Assembly (NCBI GenBank): GCA_045106195.1
Contig: JBGCEH010000001.1
Span: forward strand, 62,001 to 126,000
DNA: 64,000 nucleotides
Source: Granulosicoccus sp045106195
Lineage (GTDB): Bacteria > Pseudomonadota > Gammaproteobacteria > Granulosicoccales > Granulosicoccaceae
Direction of reading: 5' to 3'
The position numbers and the translations under genes are program-made. The notes under the pieces were generated by a model. That model was given only the letters and a program-made list of their open reading frames with translations, was not told the DNA's origin and ran no database searches. The first letter of the stretch is position 1. The number at the start of each line of letters is the position of its first letter. Below are positions 37,612-45,769 of this stretch, piece after piece.

Positions 37612-38262
37612 TCATATCAAGTTCCTTGCCACTACATAGACTTCTCGGCTGCGCGCCCTGCTGGCCGCCGGCTTTCTTACCTTTACGCTGCGGAAGCCTT
37701 TCCGTACCTGTTGCATGTAGTCATCGAAACCTGCACCTTGGAAAACCTTCACCACGAATACGCCGTCCGGGCTGAGAAATTCCATGGCGGACGCGAGCGC
37801 AAGCTCGACGAGGGCCATGGCACGCGCCTGGTCAGATACCCCTATACCGCTTATGTTGGGCGCCATATCAGACAAAACAAGGTCAGCCCGACGATTTTTC
37901 ATTACTAGCGAAATCTCATCAGCTGTGCTTTGCTCCGTAAAATCACCCGGGACAAACTGCACATCCGGTAATCCATCCATAGGCAAAATGTCAGAGGCAA
38001 CAATAGTGGATTTCGCACCCGCGCACCTTGACAGATATTGGGTCCATCCACCAGGCGCGGCCCCCAGCTCCAGAATTATCGATGCCGGACGTATGAAATG
38101 GTCCTTTTCATTGAGTTCAATGAGCTTGTAGACCGCTCGCGAACGGTACCCGTCAGCCGCCGCCTGCTTGACGTAGGGGTCTGAGGCATGCTCATCGAGC
38201 CATCGCTGACTACTTTTACTACCTGATTTTCTACTGCCTGATTGACCCACAATTTGCCCCAC
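37612..38262 (-). CDS. rlmE: 23S rRNA 2'-O-methyltransferase RlmE (FtsJ)
   Basis: A 216-residue Rossmann-fold methyltransferase modifying U2552 of 23S rRNA. SAM-binding motif is LELGAAPGGWTQYL (~64-77). The K-D-K-E tetrad is represented by Lys in YKLIELNEKD, Asp in VLSDMAPNISG, Lys in FVVKVFQG and Glu in SREVYVV. The GTG at 38262 is used here; a second in-frame GTG at 38250 follows GGGG and is a reasonable alternative. Upstream partner of ftsH, as in E. coli. Confidence 0.94.
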   Translation of the reverse strand: MGQIVGQSGSRKSGSKSSQRWLDEHASDPYVKQAAADGYRSRAVYKLIELNEKDHFIRPASIILELGAAPGGWTQYLSRCAGAKSTIVASDILPMDGLPDVQFVPGDFTEQSTADEISLVMKNRRADLVLSDMAPNISGIGVSDQARAMALVELALASAMEFLSPDGVFVVKVFQGAGFDDYMQQVRKGFRSVKVRKPAASRARSREVYVVARNLI

Positions 38263-38358
38263 AATCCCTCATACTTGCTTGCCGACAACATCCGACGCAC
38301 CATTGTAGGGTGTTTGCTGACAACCGTAAGTAACTAACCGTACCTGTTAACACTATTC

Positions 38359-38742
38359 ATGAAACATCCAGCCCGGAAAATGCCAGTACGTTCGCGTAGT
38401 AACCCTGCGGACAAGCCGCCTGACGCTAAAAACAACAAACCGCTGGACAAGGCTGGCCGACGGCACCTGCGTTCACTGGCCCACGCGCTGAAACCGGTGG
38501 TTAGGCTTGGCCAGCAAGGTCTAACCGATGCAGTGAGCAAAGAGCTGGATGGTGCTCTGTCACACCACGAGCTGGTCAAGGTGAAACTCAGCGTCAGTGA
38601 AAAGCAGGCTCGCCTGGATCAGGTTGAGGCGTTGTGTCGCTCCGTCAAAGCCGAGTGTGTGCAGCAAATCGGGCACACAGCAACGCTGTTCAGACGCAAT
38701 ACCAGGAAACCAGTCATTGACCTGGCTGCTTCAAAGCGATAG
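38359..38742 (+). CDS. yhbY: YhbY-type CRM-domain RNA-binding protein
   Basis: A 127-residue protein with a CRM (CRS1/YhbY) domain: LRSLAHALKPVVRLGQQGLTD, the helix starting SKELDGALSHHELVKVKL, and a GHTATLFRRN segment carrying the usual basic residues. E. coli YhbY associates with pre-50S ribosomal particles. This one carries an additional basic N-terminal tail of ~35 residues. Divergent from rlmE, the conserved arrangement. Confidence 0.94.
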   Translation: MKHPARKMPVRSRSNPADKPPDAKNNKPLDKAGRRHLRSLAHALKPVVRLGQQGLTDAVSKELDGALSHHELVKVKLSVSEKQARLDQVEALCRSVKAECVQQIGHTATLFRRNTRKPVIDLAASKR

Positions 38743-38755
38743 GAGCTTGCGCGGC

Positions 38756-40066
38756 TTAGCCACGTTTTGGCAGGTATACCGAGGCTTTTAGCCCACCAAG
38801 TGTCGGCGAGGGCTCCAGCACGAGGCGGCCCTCATAGGTATCGACAATATCCTTGACGATCGATAAACCCAATCCGTGCCCGGCCACGGACTCGTCCACC
38901 CTGACGCCCCGCCCGGTGAGGCGGCCCAGCACTTCCGGTGAACACCCGGGGCCATCATCTTCCACATCAATGACGACCCCGCCAGCGCTGCGCATATGCA
39001 ACACGACTCTTTCCGCACTCCACTTGACCGCGTTGTCCAGTAGATTGCCAATCAGCTCCAGCATATCCTGCCTGTCGTGGACCAGCTCCACATCCTTGTC
39101 AACGGCGTAACTGACGTTAACATCCTTCTCCGAATAAACCTGCTCCAGCAAACCGATCATCGCAGGTAATTCGGCATCGACGTTAAAACGTTTTCCCACA
39201 GCGCCCCTGCCAGCCAGGCGTGCGCGCTTGAGTTCGCTTTCGATCAGTCTGCGAATATGCTCGGCATTGTGCGCAATGGCGGCACGTTCCGGTTCATCGA
39301 TGACCGTCGCCTCGCTCGAACGGATAAGCAGGTTCAACGGCCCTTTGAGTGAATGCGCCAGATTGCCGACAGCGTTACGTGATTGCCTCAATCGTTGCTC
39401 GAATCGTCGAAGTAGCTGATTGAACTCTGTTACCAACGGCATGATTTCCGATGGCACATCCTCGGACAGCGCTACGGCCTGACCGTGCTCCAGACGAAGC
39501 ATATCGCGGCGGATGCGCTCCAGCTTTTCTACCGAACGGCGCAGGATGAGATGTTGAACCGTTAGCAAGGCGACCAATAGGAGCACAGCCAGAAATCCTG
39601 CAAACCATTGAAATAAGTGTAGTTTTTCAGATATAACACTATTATCCTGAATAACTCCGAGAACCATGGATTCGCCACTGATGGCAAACCCGCCGAACCA
39701 GGCCAATAGCGGCTCCCCATCGACGCCCACCCCCTTCTGACGATGACTTTGCCCCGGATACAGCTCCGGAATGGTCATGGAAAGCCCGGCAGTTCCCGCT
39801 GATTGCGCCAGTGTGTCGCTGCTGAAAACCCATAGGTATTGCCGCCCAGGGCGATTTTCTGACCGACGTTGCAACTGCTCGTCGATCCTGTCTCGATCTT
39901 CCATGAACAATTGCTGCAAGACGTAGGCTTGTCTTTCCAGTTCATTGAAAACGTAGCTGTCAGTGAGCATGCGACTCGTCAGTGTCACCGTCCACCAGAA
40001 GACAAACATGAGAATGACCAGCGAGCCAACCAGTCCAATCTGCAGGCTTCTCTCGAGTGAGTTCAA
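38756..40066 (-). CDS. Sensor histidine kinase (PhoQ/QseC-like)
   Basis: A 436-residue kinase. Transmembrane helices at ~10-29 and ~152-173 enclose a ~120-residue periplasmic sensor. HAMP follows, then the phosphoacceptor His238 in GNLAHSLKGPLN. The N-box GNLLDNAVKWS (Asn345) and the ATP lid GHGLGLSIV (397-404) are intact. TTG start six bases after the response-regulator stop and without a clear ribosome binding site, so probably translationally coupled. The signal is unknown; the HSLKGPLN type of H-box is that of PhoQ-like kinases. Confidence 0.9.
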   Translation of the reverse strand: MNSLERSLQIGLVGSLVILMFVFWWTVTLTSRMLTDSYVFNELERQAYVLQQLFMEDRDRIDEQLQRRSENRPGRQYLWVFSSDTLAQSAGTAGLSMTIPELYPGQSHRQKGVGVDGEPLLAWFGGFAISGESMVLGVIQDNSVISEKLHLFQWFAGFLAVLLLVALLTVQHLILRRSVEKLERIRRDMLRLEHGQAVALSEDVPSEIMPLVTEFNQLLRRFEQRLRQSRNAVGNLAHSLKGPLNLLIRSSEATVIDEPERAAIAHNAEHIRRLIESELKRARLAGRGAVGKRFNVDAELPAMIGLLEQVYSEKDVNVSYAVDKDVELVHDRQDMLELIGNLLDNAVKWSAERVVLHMRSAGGVVIDVEDDGPGCSPEVLGRLTGRGVRVDESVAGHGLGLSIVKDIVDTYEGRLVLEPSPTLGGLKASVYLPKRG

Positions 40067-40072
40067 AATCGT

Positions 40073-40738
40073 TTACGCAGCCGGCTCATTGAAGATATAG
40101 CCTTGTCCACGTTTGGTCAGAATCATCTGTGTCCCTATTTTTTCGCGCAGCCGACGAATGTATACCTCGATCAGATTGCTATCGCGCTCTGAATCCTGAT
40201 CGTAAACATGTTCAGATAAATGCGACTTTGACAGAATGCGACCACTATTGAGCATCATGTAACGCAGCAACCGGAACTCGGTGCCGGTCAGTTGATGGGT
40301 TTCATTACCAACGGTGACCTGCTGCGTATCTTCATCGAGGGAAAGGGTCTGCGTTTCGATACGGCTTGATGTGCGTCCGTGACGTCGGTAAATCAGGGCA
40401 CGAATACGGGCAATGAGTTCCTCGATATGGAACGGCTTGCCAAGATAGTCATCAGCACCTGCCTTGAAACCATCCACTCGCTCGTACCAGGCATCGCGCG
40501 CCGTCAACACAATGACTGGCACACGATTGCCGCGGCTACGCCAGGCTTGCAACACATCCATTCCCGGTTTTTGCGGTAATCCGAGGTCAAGCACCACGGC
40601 ATCATAGGGCTCGGTATCCCCGAGATGTTCGGCATCGATGCCATTGTCGGCAACATCAATGGCAAATCCCGCTTTCACCAGATCAGAGCGCACGAAGGCG
40701 ACAAGCTCAGGGTCATCTTCGACAAGTAACAGGCGCAC
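40073..40738 (-). CDS. OmpR-family response regulator (PhoP/QseB-like)
   Basis: A 221-residue regulator. The receiver has acidic pocket D8/D9, phosphoacceptor D51 (VVLDLGLP), T80 in VLTARD and the conserved Lys in GKPFHIEEL. The C-terminal winged helix contains LTGTEFRLLRYMM and the recognition region ERDSNLIEVYIRRLREKIG. GTG start. It is first in the pair with the kinase. The divergent 148-nt gap to the next + gene probably carries its promoter. Confidence 0.94.
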   Translation of the reverse strand: MRLLLVEDDPELVAFVRSDLVKAGFAIDVADNGIDAEHLGDTEPYDAVVLDLGLPQKPGMDVLQAWRSRGNRVPVIVLTARDAWYERVDGFKAGADDYLGKPFHIEELIARIRALIYRRHGRTSSRIETQTLSLDEDTQQVTVGNETHQLTGTEFRLLRYMMLNSGRILSKSHLSEHVYDQDSERDSNLIEVYIRRLREKIGTQMILTKRGQGYIFNEPAA

Positions 40739-40886
40739 TATTTCAGCTAATTCCCTTTCAGATTCTTGAATAAAGATTATCCCCTACCTGAATCATTAAT
40801 TGACTAATTTGATTAAGAGGTGGCAATTTACATTTTTTTGGGTACGATACGGGGGACGTTGCGCAAAACGAGCGACAAAGTACACC

Positions 40887-41270
40887 ATGGCCCGAAACCA
40901 CAAGTTCTTTTTCGATAAGGACGGTAGCCCCAGAGCGCGAGGCCCGTCCTCGGAAAAAGTATTCATGGCTTTCCTGGAAGTCGACGTGCAAGGCAGCGAT
41001 CACATCTGTCGCGACCTCATGGACGACCTCGTTGCGATCGAAGATGAGTCCGACGACTCCAGGGAATTCATCGGCAATGCCCATACCGTTACGATCACAC
41101 CTTCGGGTGTTGTCATTGCGGCCAACCCTTCCGATTCAAGCTCCGGGGAATCGGCCGACACCCCCCATCATGTGCCGCTTAAACATTTTCGCGAGATCCT
41201 CGAAGACTGGGAAGCGTTTATTCTGGATGACCAGATCGACGATCCCATGGCCGACGAGCACTACGTGTAA
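40887..41270 (+). CDS. Uncharacterised 127-residue acidic protein
   Basis: I do not recognise this protein. It begins MARNHKFFFDKDGSPRARG, has a central beta-like segment (NAHTVTITPSGVVIAANP, residues ~65-82), a Ser/Asp-rich linker, and a C-terminal helix (PLKHFREILEDWEAFI). The order of a beta hairpin before a terminal helix recalls the small UPF0231/YacL proteins, but the similarity is too weak to assert. The frame is open from 40800, yet the ATG at 40887 is the first good start. It precedes a DUF937 gene by 38 nt and may be co-transcribed with the aldehyde oxidoreductase module. Confidence 0.7.
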   Translation: MARNHKFFFDKDGSPRARGPSSEKVFMAFLEVDVQGSDHICRDLMDDLVAIEDESDDSREFIGNAHTVTITPSGVVIAANPSDSSSGESADTPHHVPLKHFREILEDWEAFILDDQIDDPMADEHYV

Positions 41271-41308
41271 AGTGGTAGTCTGGTCGCTCAACACGGAGTC
41301 TAAAGTAC

Positions 41309-41866
41309 ATGAGCAATATCCTCGACCTACTGCTGTCTGACGACAACAAGCCCGCCATTTCGGAGATGCAGAAGACCTTTGACCTGAACGAGACCCAGAC
41401 ACGGGCAGCGGTCAAGGAGCTTATTCCGGCTTTATCTCGAGGACTTCAGAAAAACAGTCAGGAATCGGGCGGAATGGATGCACTTCTGGAAGCATTGCGC
41501 ACCGGTGAGCATGCAAAGTACATGGAACAACCCGAAAGCCTGGGCACGCCCGACACTACGCGAGACGGCAACGATATCCTTGGCCATATTTTTGGTGATA
41601 AGAAAGTCAGCCGTGAAGTGGCCAGCCGCGCGTCCAAAAAAGCGGGAATCAGTAGCAGTATCCTGAAAAAAATGCTCCCAGTCGTCGCCACCCTGGTTAT
41701 GGGTGCGATGAGTAAAAAGGTTATTGGCACAGGCGGTGGTCGAAGCTCTGGTCGCACGGTACAGGCGGGTACCGGTGGCTTACTGACCTCCCTTCTCGAC
41801 AGCGACCGCGATGGCTCAATCTGGGATGACGTACTGGGCCTGGCCGCCCGAACCATGCTGCGATAG
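41309..41866 (+). CDS. DUF937-family protein
   Basis: A 185-residue protein resembling DUF937 (YidB-like) proteins: a helical N-terminal region (LDLLLSDDNKPAISEMQKTF, AVKELIPALSRGL), a repeated helical bundle with SRKAGISSSILKKMLPVVATLVMG, where a short hydrophobic stretch sits, and a glycine-rich stretch before a final SLLDSDRDGSIWDDVLGLA. No catalytic motif is known for the family. Its stop is nine bases before the ferredoxin start, so it looks like the upstream gene of that operon. Function unknown. Confidence 0.8.
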   Translation: MSNILDLLLSDDNKPAISEMQKTFDLNETQTRAAVKELIPALSRGLQKNSQESGGMDALLEALRTGEHAKYMEQPESLGTPDTTRDGNDILGHIFGDKKVSREVASRASKKAGISSSILKKMLPVVATLVMGAMSKKVIGTGGGRSSGRTVQAGTGGLLTSLLDSDRDGSIWDDVLGLAARTMLR

Positions 41867-41875
41867 GAATTCATC

Positions 41876-42289
41876 ATGCTTAAACAACTTATACTTGACG
41901 CAGACCGGTGTACCAGCTGCCTACAATGCGAGATGGCCTGCTCTCTTGAACACGAAGGGCTTTTTGCACCTGCGTACTCACGTATCAAGGTGTTCGAGTT
42001 TGAGCATGGCAAACGCAACATTCCGTACACATGCACGCAATGTGAAGAGGCCTGGTGTCTGCATGCCTGCCCCACGGATGCCATTTCCATCAATTATGAG
42101 CTGGGCACCAAAGTGGTTGATGAATCATTGTGCGTCGGCTGCAAGGTCTGCACCATGGCGTGTCCCTACGGCACGATCAACTACAACACACGCAGTGGCA
42201 AAGTCACCAAGTGCAATTTGTGTGATGGCGACCCGAAATGCGCCGAGGCTTGTCCCACAGGGGCCATCGAGTACGGAGTACCGGCATGA
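41876..42289 (+). CDS. Four-cluster ferredoxin subunit of aldehyde oxidoreductase
   Basis: A 137-residue polyferredoxin with 16 cysteines arranged for four [4Fe-4S] clusters: CTSCLQCEMAC, CTQCEEAWCLHACP, CVGCKVCTMACP and CNLCDGDPKCAEACP. This is the HycB/HydN/DmsB-type layout that accepts or passes electrons for a partner oxidoreductase. Its TGA overlaps the start of the aldehyde oxidoreductase gene (ATGA), so the two are coupled and very likely form a complex. No signal peptide, so cytoplasmic. Confidence 0.93.
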   Translation: MLKQLILDADRCTSCLQCEMACSLEHEGLFAPAYSRIKVFEFEHGKRNIPYTCTQCEEAWCLHACPTDAISINYELGTKVVDESLCVGCKVCTMACPYGTINYNTRSGKVTKCNLCDGDPKCAEACPTGAIEYGVPA

Positions 42290-44124
42290 CATGGCACAAC
42301 CGCGTTCTGCGCGTCGACCTGACCAACCACACAACCTCCATTGAACCCCTGAACGAGCAATGGCGTGACGAGTACCTAGGCTCACGCGGCCTCGGCACAA
42401 AATACCTGATGGAGATGATGAATCCGGAGGCTGATGCCCTGTCGCCGGATAATGTGCTCATATTCGCCACTGGGCCCCTGACAGGCACCATGGCCTCTAC
42501 AGGTGGTCGCTTTTCAGTGATTACCAAAGGGCCGCTGACCAATGCCATTGCCTGCTCTAACTCCGGTGGGAAATTCGGAGCAGAGCTCAAGTTTGCCGGA
42601 TACGACCTGCTGATCCTCGAAGGTCGTTCTGCCACGCCGGTCTACCTGCTGATTCAGGACGATCAGGTACGGATTTGTCCTGCCGAAAACTACTGGGGAA
42701 CTACCGTCTGGCACACTGAAGAAGCCTTGAAAGAGGTCCATCAGGATCCACAGATCAAGGTCGCCTCCATTGGTGTAGCCGGTGAGCAAGGCGTGAAATA
42801 CGCCTGCGTCGTCAACGATCTGCATCGTGCTGCCGGACGCTCGGGGGTTGGCGCAGTCATGGGCTCAAAGCAGTTAAAAGCTATTGCTGTCAGAGGAACC
42901 AGAGGCGTGCCGGTCAGGGATGCTTCGCGCTTTATGTCGGTAGTAACGCACACTAACCAGCTATTGGCTGACAGTGACGGGCGCAAGGAATTGACTGACT
43001 ATGGCACCAACGCCATGATCGATACTATGAATGCCTTCGGTGGCTTGCCCACGCGCAACTTTCAGGAAGTCACCTTCGACGGCACAAACAAGATAAACCC
43101 CAACGCCATGAGCACGGTAAGTGAAAATGGCCACACCAACCTCATAACAAACAAAGCGTGTTTCGGTTGCACTATCGGTTGCGGCCGCATAGCGCATATC
43201 GACAAGGAACACTGGTCTATTCGCGACCGGCCCCAATACCAACATGCATCCGGTGGACTGGAATACGAGACAGCTTACGCGTTTGGCCCTGTGATTGGCG
43301 TGGATGACATCGATGCTCTTACATTTGCTGGCTACCTTATGAACGAACATGGCATGGACCCGATTTCCTTCGGCGTGACACTGGCTGCTGCCATGGAACT
43401 GTTTGAGCTTGGCATCATCACTACCGAACACACTGATGGCATCGAGCTTAACTTCGGTAATGCTGAAGCATTGACCGTCATGGCAGAAAAAACCGGCTTG
43501 CAAGAGGGGTTTGGCAAACTTCTGGGTCTTGGCTCATTGCGCTTGTGCCAGCACTTCGGTAGACCGGACCTTGCCATGGTCGTCAAAGGCCAGGAATTCG
43601 CTGGTTATGACTCTCGCGCCCAGCAAGGTATGGGACTGGGATACGCCACAAGCAACCGTGGTGCGTGTCATCTGAAACACGATGTCTTCACCGAAGATAT
43701 GAAGGACCAATCGGGCAATGGCAAGGCCCAACCCTGCAAATCATCGCAGGACAAGATCGCTATGATCGACTCGGCTGGCATCTGCCTGTTTACTGTAGCC
43801 GCCTGGGACACCGGCGAATTCCAGCAGCTTATCAGTGCTGCCTGTGGTGATGACTGGACTGACGAACGCCTGTTGGAAACCGGCGAACGCATCTGGAATC
43901 TGGAGCGCATGTTTAACCTGAAGGCAGGTCTCGGACGTGCCGACGACACCCTGCCTCCCCGTCTGCTGGAGACCCCGGCACCCAATGGCGTCGCAAAGGG
44001 TCGGGTCGCGGAGATGAACATCATGTTGCCAGAGTACTACCAGCTACGTGGCTGGGACACCGAAGGTCGCCCCACCGGCGAGACTCTGGACAGACTAGGT
44101 CTTGGCTCGAACGGCGCTCATTGA
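42286..44124 (+). CDS. Aldehyde:ferredoxin oxidoreductase (tungsten/molybdopterin)
   Basis: A 612-residue member of the tungsten-containing aldehyde oxidoreductase (AOR/WOR) family, oxidising aldehydes to carboxylates with ferredoxin as acceptor. The N-terminal domain has STGGRFSVITKGPLTNAIA (residues 71-89). The [4Fe-4S] ligands are C292, C295, C299 (CFGCTIGC) and C500 (DSAGICLF), at nearly the positions known for the archaeal enzyme. The pterin-binding segment is YDSRAQQGMGLGYATSNRGACH (441-462). The ATG at 42286 is preferred over the upstream frame from 42238. Substrate aldehyde and metal (W or Mo) cannot be read from sequence. Confidence 0.93.
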   Translation: MTWHNRVLRVDLTNHTTSIEPLNEQWRDEYLGSRGLGTKYLMEMMNPEADALSPDNVLIFATGPLTGTMASTGGRFSVITKGPLTNAIACSNSGGKFGAELKFAGYDLLILEGRSATPVYLLIQDDQVRICPAENYWGTTVWHTEEALKEVHQDPQIKVASIGVAGEQGVKYACVVNDLHRAAGRSGVGAVMGSKQLKAIAVRGTRGVPVRDASRFMSVVTHTNQLLADSDGRKELTDYGTNAMIDTMNAFGGLPTRNFQEVTFDGTNKINPNAMSTVSENGHTNLITNKACFGCTIGCGRIAHIDKEHWSIRDRPQYQHASGGLEYETAYAFGPVIGVDDIDALTFAGYLMNEHGMDPISFGVTLAAAMELFELGIITTEHTDGIELNFGNAEALTVMAEKTGLQEGFGKLLGLGSLRLCQHFGRPDLAMVVKGQEFAGYDSRAQQGMGLGYATSNRGACHLKHDVFTEDMKDQSGNGKAQPCKSSQDKIAMIDSAGICLFTVAAWDTGEFQQLISAACGDDWTDERLLETGERIWNLERMFNLKAGLGRADDTLPPRLLETPAPNGVAKGRVAEMNIMLPEYYQLRGWDTEGRPTGETLDRLGLGSNGAH

Positions 44125-44378
44125 GTTTGCATATTGAGATAACCCTCGGCGGGGCGTTAATCAAGTATCTTCCGCAGGGTGAAAGTGGAAACAGCTTCAC
44201 GCTGTCAACGGACACCCCTCTCAGCCTCGAACAATTGCTGGCTCAGCTGGGAATCGGAGCTGACCAGCGTCTTCTGACTATCCTCAACGGACAGGTGATT
44301 CAGCCCAGCGTCTTTGGGACAACATTGATGTCCAATGGCGATGCGTTGTCTCTGATGCCACCTATCGTGGCCGGCTAG
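44121..44378 (+). CDS. MoaD/ThiS-like small sulfur-carrier protein
   Basis: An 85-residue ubiquitin-fold protein (TPLSLEQLLAQLGI, TILNGQVI, DALSLMPPIVAG). MoaD-like partners are regularly encoded beside AOR genes, probably for assembly of their metal-pterin. The TTG start overlaps the AOR stop (TTGA), so it is coupled. Odd: the C-terminus is PPIVAG, one Gly, not the Gly-Gly that MoaD and ThiS need for adenylation and thiocarboxylate formation. Confidence 0.85.
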   Translation: MSLHIEITLGGALIKYLPQGESGNSFTLSTDTPLSLEQLLAQLGIGADQRLLTILNGQVIQPSVFGTTLMSNGDALSLMPPIVAG

Positions 44379-44397
44379 TACTCGTGGGCACGAGTAC
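44378..44397 (+). terminator. Hairpin after the MoaD-like gene
   Basis: A perfect 8-bp stem GTACTCGT / ACGAGTAC with loop GGGC, beginning at the last base of the stop codon. No U-tract, so it may attenuate or stabilise rather than terminate. Confidence 0.5.
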
Positions 44398-44590
44398 GAC
44401 GGGAATGCTCGCCCTCCCACGTGGCTGAACTGAACGGCGCGTAACGCGTGATTACTTCCATAATCTGCGATTAGTCCTCATCATCTCAAATGCAAGGGTA
44501 TTAATTTGCGTTGTATTTCTGTCGAAAACTCCTATAAAGGGAGATACATCGCAAAGCTCTGCGCAGTCCCCCTGAAATGAGGAGAACATC

Positions 44591-44767
44591 GTGAATCAGA
44601 AATTACAAAATGTGACACGGACTCTACACGAGCTGATCAATGCGCTACCTGCAGTAAAAGCACATTGCACTGCAGAGGTCCTGAAACGTCATCTGCAACT
44701 TATTGCGCACTTCCAGCGCCAATATGATCAACTGATTGCCTCTAATCAACAACCGAATCCAGTTTGA
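44591..44767 (+). CDS. Small 58-residue protein, unrecognised
   Basis: A short frame starting with GTG at 44591, preceded by a strong ribosome binding site (GAGGAG, six bases upstream). It encodes a mostly helical protein of 58 residues (VTRTLHELINALPAVKAH, VLKRHLQLIAHFQRQYDQL) ending in a polar tail with QQPNPV. No family is recognised. It lies between the MoaD-like gene and HiPIP with its own upstream space (~210 nt). The good start and amphipathic helix pattern are the support; it could still be spurious. Confidence 0.5.
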   Translation: MNQKLQNVTRTLHELINALPAVKAHCTAEVLKRHLQLIAHFQRQYDQLIASNQQPNPV

Positions 44768-44873
44768 CACATCCAGATACGAATGCTTCTCAAGTGCGCT
44801 AAGGCATTGACTTTCAATAGATTTGCAATGTGTCACATTTGAAAGAAGGAACATCCACTTGGCGGCAGTGTCG

Positions 44874-44879
44874 TATAAT
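44874..44879 (+). promoter_or_regulatory. Candidate -10 box upstream of HiPIP
   Basis: A perfect TATAAT 42 nt before the HiPIP start codon. No good -35 is present at 16-18 nt spacing, so an activator may be needed or the match may be chance. Confidence 0.35.
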
Positions 44880-44920
44880 CGAGCGAGTAGGAAAAGACCT
44901 TTTCACTGGAAGCATAAGAA

Positions 44921-45217
44921 ATGACTGATATTAAACGTCGTAAATTCGTAACGCTGATGGGTGCTAGCGCCACTGTTATCCCGGTAAGTGCCTTGGTAGC
45001 CAGTTTACCGAGCCATGCCGCTGATGCAGTCGATCCTGAGTCAGCTCAGGCGAAAGCACTCCAATATGTTGCCGAGACTACGAATCCAGAGCAGAATTGC
45101 TCGAACTGCACACTGTATTCAGGTGCTGACGGAGATGCCATGGGCCCTTGCCCGCTTTTCCCCGGTGCGGCAGTTCTATCCAATGCCTGGTGTAGTGCCT
45201 GGGTTCCCAAGGCTTGA
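44921..45217 (+). CDS. High-potential iron-sulfur protein (HiPIP), Tat-exported
   Basis: A 98-residue precursor. Residues 1-33 form a twin-arginine signal (RRKFVTLMGA, hydrophobic stretch, cleavage likely after SHAA). The mature part has cysteines C60, C63, C77 and C91 with the HiPIP spacing Cx2C-x13-C-x13-C, plus the NAWCSAWVPKA end typical of the family. HiPIPs are periplasmic one-electron carriers to terminal oxidases or reaction centres in Chromatiales-type bacteria. Followed by a terminator, so it is monocistronic or last in its transcript. Confidence 0.94.
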   Translation: MTDIKRRKFVTLMGASATVIPVSALVASLPSHAADAVDPESAQAKALQYVAETTNPEQNCSNCTLYSGADGDAMGPCPLFPGAAVLSNAWCSAWVPKA

Positions 45218-45236
45218 TCTAGAAGCCTTGTTTAAC

Positions 45237-45259
45237 GACGCACCCGCTTGCGGGTGCGT
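45237..45259 (+). terminator. Terminator after HiPIP
   Basis: Inverted repeat ACGCACCCGC / GCGGGTGCGT with two T between arms (effective loop CTTG), followed by a weakly U-rich tract. It lies between convergent HiPIP and rhodanese genes and may serve both. Confidence 0.75.
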
Positions 45260-45284
45260 ACTGTACTTGTTTCTGCAGCCCAAA

Positions 45285-45704
45285 TCATGGGTTAAACTCG
45301 TCTACCGGGCGCCTCTCTTTCAGCCATTCGCTGATGCCTAATGTTACGTTGTGAACTTTCGAGTAGCCAAGGCGCTTATCCAGTAGTCCTGCAATTTTTG
45401 CAGACCTGACGCCATGAGCGCAGATCAGCACTAGAGGCTGATCAGGTTTCACAATGGTATCCAGCTGAGCGAGCCATGCTTTTGCGTCGTACCTGCCTTT
45501 GGCGTCAAAAAACGTCATGGGGTGACTGCCAGGAATCATTCCTGTTCTTTCCCACTCGTCCTGTCGGCGCACATCGATAACGGCCACCCCCTCTGCACGC
45601 AACTGCTCCAATGCAACGTTGTCGATTTCAATAATATCGGCTGATGCGGCGCGCCCGATCAGGCAGATAGTGAGGGCCAACAGAAATATTACGGATCTGA
45701 TCAT
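45285..45704 (-). CDS. Exported rhodanese-domain protein
   Basis: A 139-residue protein: signal peptide (residues ~1-22, IRSVIFLLALTICLIGRAASA) followed by one rhodanese domain. The active-site loop is CAHGVR with Cys95, and the CH2A-type motif VIDVRRQDEWE is present, so a sulfurtransferase or related thiol chemistry in the periplasm is likely. The ATG at 45704 is used because the signal peptide starts there; an in-frame ATG at 45749 would add 15 residues. Confidence 0.88.
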   Translation of the reverse strand: MIRSVIFLLALTICLIGRAASADIIEIDNVALEQLRAEGVAVIDVRRQDEWERTGMIPGSHPMTFFDAKGRYDAKAWLAQLDTIVKPDQPLVLICAHGVRSAKIAGLLDKRLGYSKVHNVTLGISEWLKERRPVDEFNP

Positions 45705-45769
45705 CACTGAATGGTTCAAGCTTCGTTGAAGCGTTACTATACCGTTCATCGACCGCTTGAGGCCTGCCC

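Noticed and set aside
44645..44854. 69-residue - strand frame overlapping the 58-residue + strand ORF
   Set aside because: It has no good start signal, and the opposite frame has a strong one.
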